Assembly (NCBI GenBank): GCA_025355875.1
Contig: JANXYV010000154.1
Coordinates: forward strand, 1-64,000
Length of the DNA: 64,000 nt
Direction of reading: 5' to 3'
Source of the DNA: Prolixibacteraceae bacterium
GTDB lineage: Bacteria; Bacteroidota; Bacteroidia; Bacteroidales; Prolixibacteraceae
The position numbers were made by a program, and so were the translations under genes. This document shows, in pieces, positions 34,601-48,701 of this stretch. Each line of letters begins with the position of its first letter. Positions within the stretch are counted from its first letter, which is position 1. The notes under the pieces were generated by a model that did no database searches, was not told the DNA's origin, and saw nothing but the letters and a program-made list of their open reading frames with translations.

Positions 34601-36388
34601 TTAATCTAAAGGTTTAGCATCATTTGCCGAAGTTGCGTACAGCCCAAGCAAACACCCTGTAAAGCCACCTGCCACATCGGTTGAAAGAATATCACCGGAA
34701 ACAGTGCCGCCTAAATTCAAAAAGTCGGTTCCGTTGGTTGAATAACTAAACTGGTAATCGTCGCCTTTTGCTGATACCTGTAAACGAACGGGTTTCGAAA
34801 TATCAATTTTTGTGCTTGCCAGAATTGTTGAAGTTACCTCCCTGCTTCTGAACTTTCCCTGGGTTCGTTCGAGCAGGAGATAATAGTCGCCTCCTTTTTT
34901 AGTGATTCCAAAAACATAATTAAACCGCTCACTTTGCAAAGCCACTATTCCGGCCAAATCTTTTTCAGATTCGGGTTTGTAGTCCATTGTTACCGTATAC
35001 GAAAAACTGTTGTGCATCTGCCTGTAGAACAGCGTCGATGTTGGGGCAACCTGTTTGATATTTGCTTCAAACGGTTTTATCTGCAATCCATTTTTTGATG
35101 TTGAAATAAACTCTTCGCGCGGACCTCTTAATCCAATCCAGCGGTAACCGGGTTTTCCGGAAGTAAAATCGTCAGAAAAAGTAAAGTTACCATTCGGAAA
35201 GAACCCATTTTGACCTGCTTGGTTTTCAGTAACTCCTACAGGCATTTTCAGTTTTGGTTCCAACGGAATGAGTCCGTTTTCAAAAACAGGGAACTCCCCA
35301 GACCAATCGACAGGCAATATAAAGGTTTCGCGACCAGTATTCACCCTGTTTTTTTCGTTTGGACGTACGGCAAGGAATACCCCGTAATACTTTTTATTGT
35401 CGGGCCCCAGAACCAAATCGGCATGCCCGGCCCAATCCACTTTATTGGCGCGGTCTTTTGCAAAATAGCGTTGTGTTAAAATCGGGTTGTTGGGAGCCGG
35501 TTTATAAGGACCTTTCGGATTATCGCTTACAAAAATCACTTCGCTGTGCCAGCCACCGGTACCACCTTCGGCGCACATCAGGTAATATTTCCCGTTTTTT
35601 TTATAAATGTGAGGCGCTTCAATCCAGATTGGCTTTTTCGAAAGGTCAACACCGCCGTCAACAATTATTTTATCTGTTCCCGGAATGATTTTGTCGGTTT
35701 CTACATCATATTCCCAGATTTTGATTACCCGGTGTCCGTTATAAAGTTCCTTGCCTTTATCGGGCGCATCGTTGTGAATGATATAAGCCTTCCCGTTATC
35801 ATCGAAGAAAAGAGAAGGGTCTATCCCGTTAAAATCCAGCTTTATCGGGTCGCTCCAGCCTTTAATCGGGTCTTTGGTTTTTACCACAATATTTCCAAAA
35901 CCTCCTGAAAATTCGGTGGTAATCATGTAAAAAGTATCGTTATTTTTGTTGTACAGAATCTGCGGGGCATATATACCGGCGCTAATTCCGCAATCGGTTA
36001 CCTTTAACTGCGAAACACGGTCGAGCACATGCCCAATTTGCCTCCAGTTTACCAGATCTTTTGATTGAAAAATCGGAACACCCGGGAACATGGCAAAAGT
36101 TGAGCATACCAAATAAAAATCGTCACCTTTTCGGGTAATACTCGGGTCGGGGTAACACCCCTGCAAAATCGGGTTATAAAACTCATCCGTCTTTAACGGA
36201 TTATCGGTATAAATCTTATCGTTGCCCTGATAAACAAAATTGGAGAACACAGGCGAATTGGAAGTCATCTTTGCCTTTGCCTTTGTCTTATTCTGACCGC
36301 TTGTTCCGGTGACGGAGATCAGAGACATAAAAACAGACAATAAAATTACGGCTTGACTTTTAAGTGATTGGCATATTTTTTTTTTCAT
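34601..36388 (-). CDS. GH43 beta-xylosidase/arabinofuranosidase, two-domain
   Basis: This 595-residue protein has an N-terminal signal segment and a Lys/Ala-rich linker (NKTKAKAKM). The propeller contains NPILQGCYPDPSITRKGDDFYLVCSTFAMFPGVPIFQSKDLVNW (base Asp), FNGIDPSLFFDDNGKAYI and KPIWIEAPHIYKKNGKYYLMCAEGG (acid Glu). GHADLVLGPDNKKYYGVFLAVRP is the conserved final blade. A C-terminal concanavalin-like sandwich follows (FSDDFTSGKPGYRWIGLRGPREEF...), as in GH43 subfamilies that act on xylo-oligosaccharides. Of the five GH43 genes it is closest in style to classical beta-xylosidases. The C-terminus (SANDAKPLD) is short of the usual final strand, which may be natural. Confidence 0.9.
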   Translation of the reverse strand: MKKKICQSLKSQAVILLSVFMSLISVTGTSGQNKTKAKAKMTSNSPVFSNFVYQGNDKIYTDNPLKTDEFYNPILQGCYPDPSITRKGDDFYLVCSTFAMFPGVPIFQSKDLVNWRQIGHVLDRVSQLKVTDCGISAGIYAPQILYNKNNDTFYMITTEFSGGFGNIVVKTKDPIKGWSDPIKLDFNGIDPSLFFDDNGKAYIIHNDAPDKGKELYNGHRVIKIWEYDVETDKIIPGTDKIIVDGGVDLSKKPIWIEAPHIYKKNGKYYLMCAEGGTGGWHSEVIFVSDNPKGPYKPAPNNPILTQRYFAKDRANKVDWAGHADLVLGPDNKKYYGVFLAVRPNEKNRVNTGRETFILPVDWSGEFPVFENGLIPLEPKLKMPVGVTENQAGQNGFFPNGNFTFSDDFTSGKPGYRWIGLRGPREEFISTSKNGLQIKPFEANIKQVAPTSTLFYRQMHNSFSYTVTMDYKPESEKDLAGIVALQSERFNYVFGITKKGGDYYLLLERTQGKFRSREVTSTILASTKIDISKPVRLQVSAKGDDYQFSYSTNGTDFLNLGGTVSGDILSTDVAGGFTGCLLGLYATSANDAKPLD

Positions 36389-36426
36389 TCTGAACGATTT
36401 TATTTAAGCTATTATTTTGGACTGAC

Positions 36427-37290
<864 letters not shown>

Positions 37291-37357
37291 TTAAATGGAA
37301 TATGCAGAATATTTTATGTCGAAAGTAAAAATTTTCAGACTAATCAGATTTAAGTCT

Positions 37358-38488
<1,131 letters not shown>

Positions 38489-38490
38489 TT

Positions 38491-38529
38491 ATTTACGATT
38501 TTAAAGATTTACGATTTACTATTACGATT
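38491..38529. repeat. Short tandem ATTTACGATTT repeats
   Basis: ATTTACGATTT occurs at 38491-38501 and 38507-38517, with a partial copy ATTACGATT at 38521-38529, in the 91-bp AT-rich gap between two esterase genes. It may be a small slippage repeat or a set of protein-binding sites; nothing else in the gap is recognisable. Confidence 0.4.
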
Positions 38530-38573
38530 GCAACACAAATTGTAAATAGTAAATGGATAAATAGTACATATTG

Positions 38574-40952
<2,379 letters not shown>

Positions 40953-40997
40953 TCAGATATTTAGATTAATTAGATTGACTATAACATTGATATATAA

Positions 40998-43900
40998 CTA
41001 TTTTAAGCCACTATTTTCAATATGAAAATAATCGAAAGCTACATCAAACGGGGTAGCCGGTTTAGTAGTATCCGAATTAAACCAGTAGGTACTTTTCATA
41101 TACTGTGTGATTATTCCATCGCAAACGATTAATCCGGCTTTGATATCTTTTAAGAGCATATCAGCAGTTCCCAGCTTTTCAAATTTGGTGCCGTCAGTTG
41201 ACCAGGATGCTGTGTATAGGCTTCCTTTTTTTTCCAGTTTGAGAACCAGTGAATTATTTCCTGTAATTTCATTTTTCAGGTTAAAGGAAGCCACCGACTT
41301 GGCAATGCCGTTTTCTTCCATCATCAGATCGATTGTACCAGGCTGAACACCTCTTTGTTGGGTTGTTTTTACAACGGCCCTGAACATCAGTTTGACGAAA
41401 TTTCCGTCGTTCTCATAGGCCACAATTCCTGAATTCTCTGGCTGAGATGGTGTTCTGGAGCAAACCAGTTTCGTTTCTATGGTCCAGTCGTTGTTCGCAC
41501 TTTGCAGCAACATATTTTTGGCATTATTGGTAGCCTCTGAGATGTCGCCAGTTTCACTCGTTATGGTGAGTGAACCATTATTCTTATTAAGACTATGTGT
41601 TGCCTGATTTTCACGCACCCATACCCATTGTTTACCTACAGAAGGATCATTGAATTCGTCGCTGACCGAAGCCGCATCAAAATTTAAATAATAGGTATTT
41701 TTCTCCAGCGTGATGTTGTCAATAAACTTAACCACAGCCGTTCCAGGAATGCCTTTTGCCTGTTCAATATCCACTGTTATTTCACTTCCTGTTGCAGAAG
41801 CTTTTACCACAGGTATTTTCGATGAGCTTTTCAAAAGATAACTGTAAGCTTTTATGTCTTTATTAAAGCCTGAAATGTTTTTGCCATCGACTGTAATTGA
41901 TTTTGGCGTGAGATCAGGCATCACTTTTAACGGATAACTGTTCGAAACAACAGTGCCATCAATGGTTACACTTGCAAAGATCATCGCAGCTCCAACTCCT
42001 GAAGCAGTTACTTTCCCGTTTGCATCGACCGAGGCAACCGAAGGATTGTTGCTTTTATAACTGACTTTCGCTTGTTTGATATCAAAAAAACTATCGTCGG
42101 TCATGGCCGCTGTAACGCTGGTTTGAACGGTATTTCCCGGTCTCAAAACTACACTGCCACACTCAGCGACAACGGTCTTTAATACCGGTTTATAAATTCC
42201 GCTCATATTGGCCTGTACCTGTCCTTTAATGTCTTTTGATGATGCACCGATTTCGAAAATGTATTTGCCCTGATCGAAGGAGATTCTTTTGCCTTTTGTG
42301 TCCCAGAACCAAAGGTCTGCACAATCAATGTCAATGGCAACGGTTTTGGTCTGTCCGGCAGCAATGGTCACCCGCTTGAACCCTTTCAAACGTTTGATCG
42401 GTCTTTCAAGAGATGCAGGGCTATCCGGCGTTTTTACATATACTTGAACGACTTCGTCTCCGTCAACCGATCCCGTATTTTTCACATCTGCCTGAAGGGT
42501 GATTTTATCATTCGGAGTAATGTCACTTTTGCTGATGCTGAAATTACCGTATTCGAATGTTGTGTAAGAAAGTCCGTAACCAAATTCATACGAAACATCT
42601 TTTTTGAAATACATGTAGGTCCGGCCATTTTTGCCCGATTCGCCCCTTAAAGTGTAATCGTTGAAATCAGGTAAATCTTTTATTGACTTATACCAAGTCA
42701 GACTTGTTTTTCCACCTGGGTTCACTTCACCAAATAATATTTTGGCTATCGCTGTTCCCTGCGCCTGCCCATTGTATCCGGTAAAGATAATTCCAGCCAC
42801 ATTCGGATTGTTTTTAATTTGCTCAATTTCAACCATTCCCATACCCTGAATAACGACAATGGTATTCGGATTTACGGCGGCAACTGCTTTAATCAACTCG
42901 TTCTGATTTCCCGGCAAGGTGATGGCAAACCGGTCAGATTCTTCTCTACCGGTGCTTTGATCGGTACCAACAAAAACAACGGCTACATCGGCTGAGGCTG
43001 CCATGTCCAATGTTTCTTTATCAGTAGCCTTAGCTTCAGGTTCGCGATAAACAAGTACAAGGGTTTGAGGCCCGGTTATACCCAATGTTTTAATTTTAAC
43101 CCGAACAATCCTGGGTCTTGCAAAACCCGGAAATCCACCTGCTTGCTGAATCGGTTCAATTCTTTCAGAAGCCAGGACATTACCTGTTGCAGAACCAATC
43201 CTAACTTCCAATATTCCGCCTTCTCCCGAAACACTCATGTTAAACCGAATGGAATCAACATCAGTGATATCAACATTTTGATACAATGTCCAGTCGCCAT
43301 TCTTAATTCCGCGAACAGAAGCCTGACCAAATCGGGCAGAAGTAATTAATCCGCTGGCAGAGGCATCGAATTTTGTTGCATCATAGGCCTTTAATACTTC
43401 GCCGTTGCGAACAGTTGAAAATCCGATCATGTTAAAGAAGTCGGTTTTCCGGTCGGTATTTCCACCTGATTTTGATACTACTTCGGTATTCAGATTATTC
43501 TGTTTAATGTAATTTTGAATTCCCGCAAGCGGTGAAATTCTTAATTTTTCTTCCACTTGACCTGAATAATCTCCCAATTCAACCTTATCAGCCTGAGGCC
43601 CCAACAGGGCAATCTTCTTAACTGATTTTAAATTGATCGGCAATGCCTTTTTTCCTGTTTGGACAACAGCGTCATTTTTCAACAGAACAAGTGTTTTGGT
43701 AGCTATTTCAATGGCAAGGTCGTTGTGCGACGGGTCGTTAATGATACTTGGCTTGATACCTGCATAAGGTACCATTTCTTTGGGATCAAATTCTCCCAAT
43801 CTCATTCGAATGGAAAAAATATTCACAAGCGCCTGATCGATCTCACCCTGAGACAGTAATCCTTGGGCCAGAGATTTTAAGGCGAAATTCTGGTAAACAC

Positions 43901-44834
43901 CACCACAATCCGTATCAACACCCGATTTTAGACCCATTGCTGTTGCTTCTTCATTGGTCTTGGCGTAATGATGCCCACGAATGATATCATCAATTGCACC
44001 GCAATCGCCAGTCACATAACCGTCCATTCCATAAGTCTTTCTGGCAATGGTATCTACAAGGAATTTACTGGCCGACATGGGCACATCATTTACGGCGCTG
44101 TAAGCGGTCATGATGGCCGGAAGTTTATCTTCCTTGATCAGGGTTCGGTATGGAAAAAGGTAAAATTCGCGCATGTCACGATCGTCCATGTTGGCGCTTC
44201 CGGAATGGCGGTTAAACTCTGTATTATTGGCAAAAAAGTGTTTACCACAAGGTACAGCTTTCAGGTAACGTATATCGTCACCCATTAATCCCCGGATAAA
44301 ACCACTTCCGATTTGCGATACCAGAAATGGATCTTCTCCGAAGGTTTCGGCAGTTCTTCCCCAGCGCGGGTCGCGGGTAGGTTCGATAACCGGGGACCAG
44401 AAAGTAAGGGTAAATATCAGGTCATGGTTAAAACCACGGGCCTCGTCAGCAATGACTGAAGTTTCGCGCTTAATCAATTCCGGATCCCATGTTGACCCGA
44501 CTGCAACACTGTTTGGAAATGAGGTTGCGGTCATCCCGCTGTTGTTGTTTCTCCCCATAACTCCATGCAGTGCTTCGCCCCAAACATCGTAATGGTTCAC
44601 TCCCAATCGCGGAATTGGCGGCATGGTATTTCCCAACTGGCTCTGTTTTTCTTCGGGCGTCATCCTCGAAACCAGGTCAGCGGCTCTTTCTTTAAAAGAG
44701 TATGCTGTGTTTAGATAAATTGGAACTACAGCACACTGTTCTTTATTATCGACAGGCTTTGATGCCATTAAAAATGAAAGAACAAGAAAACCTGATAATC
44801 CAATCATCGTATTCCTTAGAGATATTTTTTTCAT
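40998..44834 (-). CDS. Giant multi-domain GH3 enzyme (CBM6-like insert, Big domain, C-terminal concanavalin-like domain)
   Basis: At 1278 residues this is about 400 longer than common GH3 enzymes. After the membrane-targeting N-terminus come the GH3 barrel (about 45-375; TRDPRWGRTAETFGEDPFL; GKHFFANN; nucleophile Asp277 in GYVTGDCGAID, where SDCG is more usual) and the second GH3 domain (about 405-730), split by a CBM6-like insertion (about 495-600: ASGLITSARFGQASVRGIKNGDWTLYQNVDI). The FnIII-like domain (about 775-870) is followed by a Big_2-like Ig domain (about 885-970: VSYKSNNPSVASVDANGKVTASGVGAAMI), a linker beta-domain, and a terminal GH43_C2-like concanavalin sandwich (about 1055-1275: SDEFNDPSVGKQWVWVRENQATHSL). 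Expected to be a beta-xylosidase or beta-glucosidase with attached sugar-binding modules. Confidence 0.85.
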   Translation of the reverse strand: MKKISLRNTMIGLSGFLVLSFLMASKPVDNKEQCAVVPIYLNTAYSFKERAADLVSRMTPEEKQSQLGNTMPPIPRLGVNHYDVWGEALHGVMGRNNNSGMTATSFPNSVAVGSTWDPELIKRETSVIADEARGFNHDLIFTLTFWSPVIEPTRDPRWGRTAETFGEDPFLVSQIGSGFIRGLMGDDIRYLKAVPCGKHFFANNTEFNRHSGSANMDDRDMREFYLFPYRTLIKEDKLPAIMTAYSAVNDVPMSASKFLVDTIARKTYGMDGYVTGDCGAIDDIIRGHHYAKTNEEATAMGLKSGVDTDCGGVYQNFALKSLAQGLLSQGEIDQALVNIFSIRMRLGEFDPKEMVPYAGIKPSIINDPSHNDLAIEIATKTLVLLKNDAVVQTGKKALPINLKSVKKIALLGPQADKVELGDYSGQVEEKLRISPLAGIQNYIKQNNLNTEVVSKSGGNTDRKTDFFNMIGFSTVRNGEVLKAYDATKFDASASGLITSARFGQASVRGIKNGDWTLYQNVDITDVDSIRFNMSVSGEGGILEVRIGSATGNVLASERIEPIQQAGGFPGFARPRIVRVKIKTLGITGPQTLVLVYREPEAKATDKETLDMAASADVAVVFVGTDQSTGREESDRFAITLPGNQNELIKAVAAVNPNTIVVIQGMGMVEIEQIKNNPNVAGIIFTGYNGQAQGTAIAKILFGEVNPGGKTSLTWYKSIKDLPDFNDYTLRGESGKNGRTYMYFKKDVSYEFGYGLSYTTFEYGNFSISKSDITPNDKITLQADVKNTGSVDGDEVVQVYVKTPDSPASLERPIKRLKGFKRVTIAAGQTKTVAIDIDCADLWFWDTKGKRISFDQGKYIFEIGASSKDIKGQVQANMSGIYKPVLKTVVAECGSVVLRPGNTVQTSVTAAMTDDSFFDIKQAKVSYKSNNPSVASVDANGKVTASGVGAAMIFASVTIDGTVVSNSYPLKVMPDLTPKSITVDGKNISGFNKDIKAYSYLLKSSSKIPVVKASATGSEITVDIEQAKGIPGTAVVKFIDNITLEKNTYYLNFDAASVSDEFNDPSVGKQWVWVRENQATHSLNKNNGSLTITSETGDISEATNNAKNMLLQSANNDWTIETKLVCSRTPSQPENSGIVAYENDGNFVKLMFRAVVKTTQQRGVQPGTIDLMMEENGIAKSVASFNLKNEITGNNSLVLKLEKKGSLYTASWSTDGTKFEKLGTADMLLKDIKAGLIVCDGIITQYMKSTYWFNSDTTKPATPFDVAFDYFHIENSGLK

Positions 44835-44863
44835 TATTTTTCCTTTTTTTTCCTTTTCTAATC

Positions 44864-44877
44864 AATAACCGGTCAAT
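44864..44877. promoter_or_regulatory. AATAACCGGTCAAT near-palindrome upstream of giant GH3 gene
   Basis: The 14-bp word is palindromic around ACCGGT and lies 30 bp before the start of the giant GH3 gene. Its minus-strand form (ATTGACCGGTTATT) closely matches the plus-strand word AATGACCGGTTATT at 56931-56944. The role is unproven. Confidence 0.25.
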
Positions 44878-44907
44878 GCATAAAGATGGCAATATAATTT
44901 CTGAGCA

Positions 44908-46062
44908 TTAAGGATTAAATCTTTTCCCAAGCACCAGCTTATCTCCTGAATCATCGACTTCCCATAGCTGAGGTTTTCGGGGTCCGTCGTCTTCAGCATG
45001 ATGGATGCTGAGTAGTAGTTTCCCATCGAAAGTCCGGAATAACATTCCATGACCGGTGTTATTGTCAATAAATGGTTTTTCTTCCTGAATCCATGGGCCA
45101 TCGATGGTGCCCGACTGCGAGTAGGCCACACATTCGAGGTAACGTTTTGCACCCCATGAAGCCCAGAGCATTCCCAGCTTTCCGGTTTTGGTATGGAATA
45201 ATTCAGGGCCATCGGTTACCCAACCCGGAAGCTTCAATCCATAGGTCATTTCACCGTTGCCAACCATTTCGAGCGGGCAGGGCGATTCGGTTGCACGGAA
45301 AAGCATCACCGGGGCACTGATCGTTTTGCTCAAGTCGGGCGAAAGTTTCACGTATTCCATGGTTCCGTCGAAGGTTTGCATCCATTCATTGACAAAAACC
45401 ATATAAGCCTGACCATTTTCCATATAAATAGTTCCATCGATAATATCAAGGTGATGAGGAAGATAATCGTAATTCGGATCAGGATTCTTTAGTTTGAACG
45501 GACCTTCAGCTTTATCCGATTCCAGAATCATGGTTTGATGGCGATAGACATTGTACCGGCGGGGAACCACATCAACCAGTTCTTTCCGGTCGCCAAAAGA
45601 AGCCGCGTAGTAATATTTCCCATTGACGTGATGGATTTCGGCCGCAGCAACGAAATTGATTCCCTCCATCCAGGTTCCGTGGGTATCATAAGCGCCATAA
45701 GGTCCTGACCAGTTTTTCAGGTCAGTACTTTTGTAAATGCAGCCACCGCTTCCGGTCAGGTAATAGGTTTTGGTTGCATCGTCAGCCAGAATATACGGAT
45801 CGCTCATACTGATCGAATCTAACAGGATGGTCTTGATTTCACGCTGTTCAGTCACACTCGCACTAACCCTGATCCTTCTCGGAGCCGGAGTTGCTCCCGG
45901 GTTGCCGGGTTGCGGCATACCAAAGCCTTTTGATCCGGCAGGAGCTGGAATAGTCACCGTTGGAACGAGTTGTTTCTTTACTGAAGTCTGGGCTTCTCCT
46001 GAAAGGCTTACTGACATAGCTAAACAGAAGACAACCAGCGAGATATTCGTCATCTTTTTCAT
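44908..46062 (-). CDS. GH43-like glycosidase with Pro/Gly-rich N-terminal linker
   Basis: This 384-residue exported protein has its signal peptide end near SGEAQTS. A low-complexity stretch rich in Pro, Gly and Ala (about 35-62: TIPAPAGSKGFGMPQPGNPGATPAPRR) precedes the propeller. The propeller has SMSDPYILADDATKTYYLTGSGGCIYKSTDLKNW (base Asp), HHLDIIDGTIYMENGQAYMVFVNEW and WVTDGPELFHTKTGKLGMLWASW (acid Glu candidate). This resembles single-domain GH43 enzymes that act on arabinan or galactan side chains. The Pro-rich stretch is not seen in the other four GH43 proteins here. It sits between two GH3 genes. Confidence 0.82.
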   Translation of the reverse strand: MKKMTNISLVVFCLAMSVSLSGEAQTSVKKQLVPTVTIPAPAGSKGFGMPQPGNPGATPAPRRIRVSASVTEQREIKTILLDSISMSDPYILADDATKTYYLTGSGGCIYKSTDLKNWSGPYGAYDTHGTWMEGINFVAAAEIHHVNGKYYYAASFGDRKELVDVVPRRYNVYRHQTMILESDKAEGPFKLKNPDPNYDYLPHHLDIIDGTIYMENGQAYMVFVNEWMQTFDGTMEYVKLSPDLSKTISAPVMLFRATESPCPLEMVGNGEMTYGLKLPGWVTDGPELFHTKTGKLGMLWASWGAKRYLECVAYSQSGTIDGPWIQEEKPFIDNNTGHGMLFRTFDGKLLLSIHHAEDDGPRKPQLWEVDDSGDKLVLGKRFNP

Positions 46063-46083
46063 AAAGTACGGTTTCAGTTAAAT

Positions 46084-48678
46084 TTACAAAATCGTAATTC
46101 TTACCATTTTCATATCTTTTGAGTCTGAACTGGTCCCGTAATACACTTCATATTCTCCTGGCGTAACAGCCATTTTGAGCTGACTGCGATCGTAGAATTC
46201 GAATGCCGACGGAGGAAGTTCAATGGTAACCGGAATGGTTTTGCCAGCAGCCACTTCAACCCGTTTAAATCCGCGCAGCGTTTTGCTTGGTCCATCCGTA
46301 TCGTTCGTTTTTTTCACATAAACCTGAACGACTTCAGTTCCGTTTCTTTTTCCGGAGTTCGTAACAGGAATTGTCAATTCAAGGGTTTCGTCTTTCCTGA
46401 TCTCGGTCTTGCAAGGTTTGGCATCCCCGATTTTGAATGTGGTATAACTCAAGCCAAAACCAAAGGGGAAAAGGGCATCGCTCATGAAACGGTAGGTGCG
46501 GCCTTTCATCGAGTAATCTTCAAAATCTTTCAGCTGATCGGAATTTTTGTAGAAAGTGACGGGCAATTTACCCGATGGGTTATGATCGCCAAAAAGTACA
46601 TCGGCAACAGCCTGACCACCCGATTCGCCAGCGTACCAAGCCTGAAGTATGGCATCGCAGGTTTCAGTCTCCGGAGTTAATGCAATGGCCGAGCCTGAAC
46701 AGTTTATAAAAATCACCTTCTTGCCGGCTGCTTTCAAGGCTTTCAAACAGTTGCGCTGTACCGATGGCAAATCAATGTTGGTGCGGTCGCCACCTTTGAA
46801 ACCGGGATACGAAACAGGCATTTCCTCACCTTCCAATTGCCCCGAAAGTCCGCCGACAAAAACAACCACATCAACTTCTTTAAGCTTGTTAATCAGGCTG
46901 GTATAATCCACATCAACTTCTTTGCCGAAGTTGAACTCGATGTTTGCCTCCCAATTGTTCAATTGAGCGTACCTGATTTCGATTTTGTATTTTTTTCCGC
47001 TTTCCACTTTTAATGGCAGACGGTTTGGCAGCGTTCTCCAGTTATCGTACATCGCCATCGACTTACCATTCACCAGCAATTCGAAATGTCCGGTTGCGCC
47101 GCATTTGAAAACAAGTTCTTCGGTTTTTGGAGCAACAAATTCAGTCTCGAACAATCCTGAAAAGCCTTCAAGTTTAACTCCGGTAGCAAATTCGTGCTGA
47201 CCGGCAACCGTTAATTTTAATGGATTTGTTATTTGCTGCGTGGCTGTAATATCGCCTTTTCGGTCCCGGTTGTTCCAGTAAGTTGCTTTCATTCCCGGTT
47301 TTCCTTCGAAAGAAAAACGCTGAAAATAGCTATCGGTAACTTTATCTTCGACCAAATCACAACCCTTGTCGTACAGAATTTTGTTTGCCTGAAGTTTGGA
47401 AGAGATGCCATCGAGAATGGTGATTGTTTTTACCGGTGTTCCGTTGTAATTTCCCCACAACATCGGCTTATCGTTGGCATTCGGGCCAATCACCGCGATC
47501 TTTTTTCCGGTTTTACTTAAAGGAAGGATGTTGTTTTTATTCTGAAGAAGCGTCATGGTTTCGCGCGACATATCCAGCGCAAGTTTCCGGTGTTCTTCGT
47601 TGTTTATCACTGAAGTGGGGATTTTGGTCCAGGGAACAATGGCATCATCGTCCATTTCACCTAAATCGAAACGACCAATCAGGACCCGCAATAAATGTCT
47701 GTTAATTTCTTCTTCGGAAATCAAACCTTTGGAAACCGCTTGGGGCAATTGTTTGAACGGGTAATTTTGCCACACACATTCCACATCGGTTCCGGCCAAA
47801 ACCGCTTTCGATGCCGCATGAACAGCATCGGAAGAAACTTTATGACTGGTGAAAAAATCGGTTACCGCACCACAATCGGAAACAACGAGATATTTAAAAC
47901 CCCAGTCTTCGCGAAGAATCTGCTGTAACAACCTTGAATTGCCGCAACAAGGTTCATCATCCAAACGCTGGTAAGCGCACATGACCTCGCGCACATCGGA
48001 TTGCTGAACCAGCGATTTGAACGCCGGAAGATAGGTCTCGTATAAATCGCGTGGATCGACATTGTTGAGATTGAGCTGGTGACGGCTCCACTCCGGACCG
48101 GAATGCACGGCGTAATGTTTGGCGCAGGCCAGCAGTTTACGGTATTTGGCATCGGCAGGGCCTTGCAATCCTTTCACCACCTGAACACCCATGCGCGAAG
48201 TCAGGTAAGGATCTTCGCCATAAGTTTCTTGGCCGCGCCCCCACCGTGGGTCACGAAAAATATTCACGTTGGGTGTCCAAACCGAAAGACTAAGGAACCG
48301 CTTATTTTCCTCACCCTTTAGTCTGGCTTCGTTTACTTTGGCGCGTGCTTCATCCGAAACTGCGTCGTAAATCTGATAAAGCAGTTGATCGTCAAAAGAA
48401 GCAGCCATCCCGATTGGTTCAGGAAAAACAGTCACATTGCCATTGTTGGCATATCCATGCAAAGCTTCGCTCCACCAGTTGAACCTTTTAATCCCCAGGC
48501 GTGGTATGGGATATGACTGGTCGCACATCAGTGTTGCTTTTTCTTCCAGGGTCAGGCGCGAGATCAAATCTTTGGCCCGTTCTTCGGAACTCAGTTTGGG
48601 GTTTTGATAAGGGAATTGCTCTGCCCAAATACTGATTGCGAATGAGAAACAAATGGCTAGGAGAACTGCTTTTTTCAT
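46084..48678 (-). CDS. GH3 beta-xylosidase-like enzyme with PA14 domain
   Basis: This 864-residue protein has a signal peptide (SIWAEQFPYQNP). It shows the xylosidase-type GH3 pattern: LSSEERAKDLISRLTLEEKATLM, RFNWWSEALHGYANNG, FRDPRWGRGQETYGEDPYL, KHYAVHSGPEWSRH and the nucleophile Asp in YLVVSDCGAVTDF. The second domain is interrupted by PA14 (about 455-590: MKATYWNNRDRKGDIT...FKCGATGHFELLVNGKSM) and ends with FPFGFGLSYTTFKIG and an FnIII-like domain. The motifs NWWSEALHG and SGPE are those of beta-D-xylosidases acting on xylo-oligosaccharides. It lies 23 bp from the GH2 gene. Confidence 0.92.
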   Translation of the reverse strand: MKKAVLLAICFSFAISIWAEQFPYQNPKLSSEERAKDLISRLTLEEKATLMCDQSYPIPRLGIKRFNWWSEALHGYANNGNVTVFPEPIGMAASFDDQLLYQIYDAVSDEARAKVNEARLKGEENKRFLSLSVWTPNVNIFRDPRWGRGQETYGEDPYLTSRMGVQVVKGLQGPADAKYRKLLACAKHYAVHSGPEWSRHQLNLNNVDPRDLYETYLPAFKSLVQQSDVREVMCAYQRLDDEPCCGNSRLLQQILREDWGFKYLVVSDCGAVTDFFTSHKVSSDAVHAASKAVLAGTDVECVWQNYPFKQLPQAVSKGLISEEEINRHLLRVLIGRFDLGEMDDDAIVPWTKIPTSVINNEEHRKLALDMSRETMTLLQNKNNILPLSKTGKKIAVIGPNANDKPMLWGNYNGTPVKTITILDGISSKLQANKILYDKGCDLVEDKVTDSYFQRFSFEGKPGMKATYWNNRDRKGDITATQQITNPLKLTVAGQHEFATGVKLEGFSGLFETEFVAPKTEELVFKCGATGHFELLVNGKSMAMYDNWRTLPNRLPLKVESGKKYKIEIRYAQLNNWEANIEFNFGKEVDVDYTSLINKLKEVDVVVFVGGLSGQLEGEEMPVSYPGFKGGDRTNIDLPSVQRNCLKALKAAGKKVIFINCSGSAIALTPETETCDAILQAWYAGESGGQAVADVLFGDHNPSGKLPVTFYKNSDQLKDFEDYSMKGRTYRFMSDALFPFGFGLSYTTFKIGDAKPCKTEIRKDETLELTIPVTNSGKRNGTEVVQVYVKKTNDTDGPSKTLRGFKRVEVAAGKTIPVTIELPPSAFEFYDRSQLKMAVTPGEYEVYYGTSSDSKDMKMVRITIL

Positions 48679-48701
48679 ATTTAATAGAATTTAGTTAGTT
48701 A

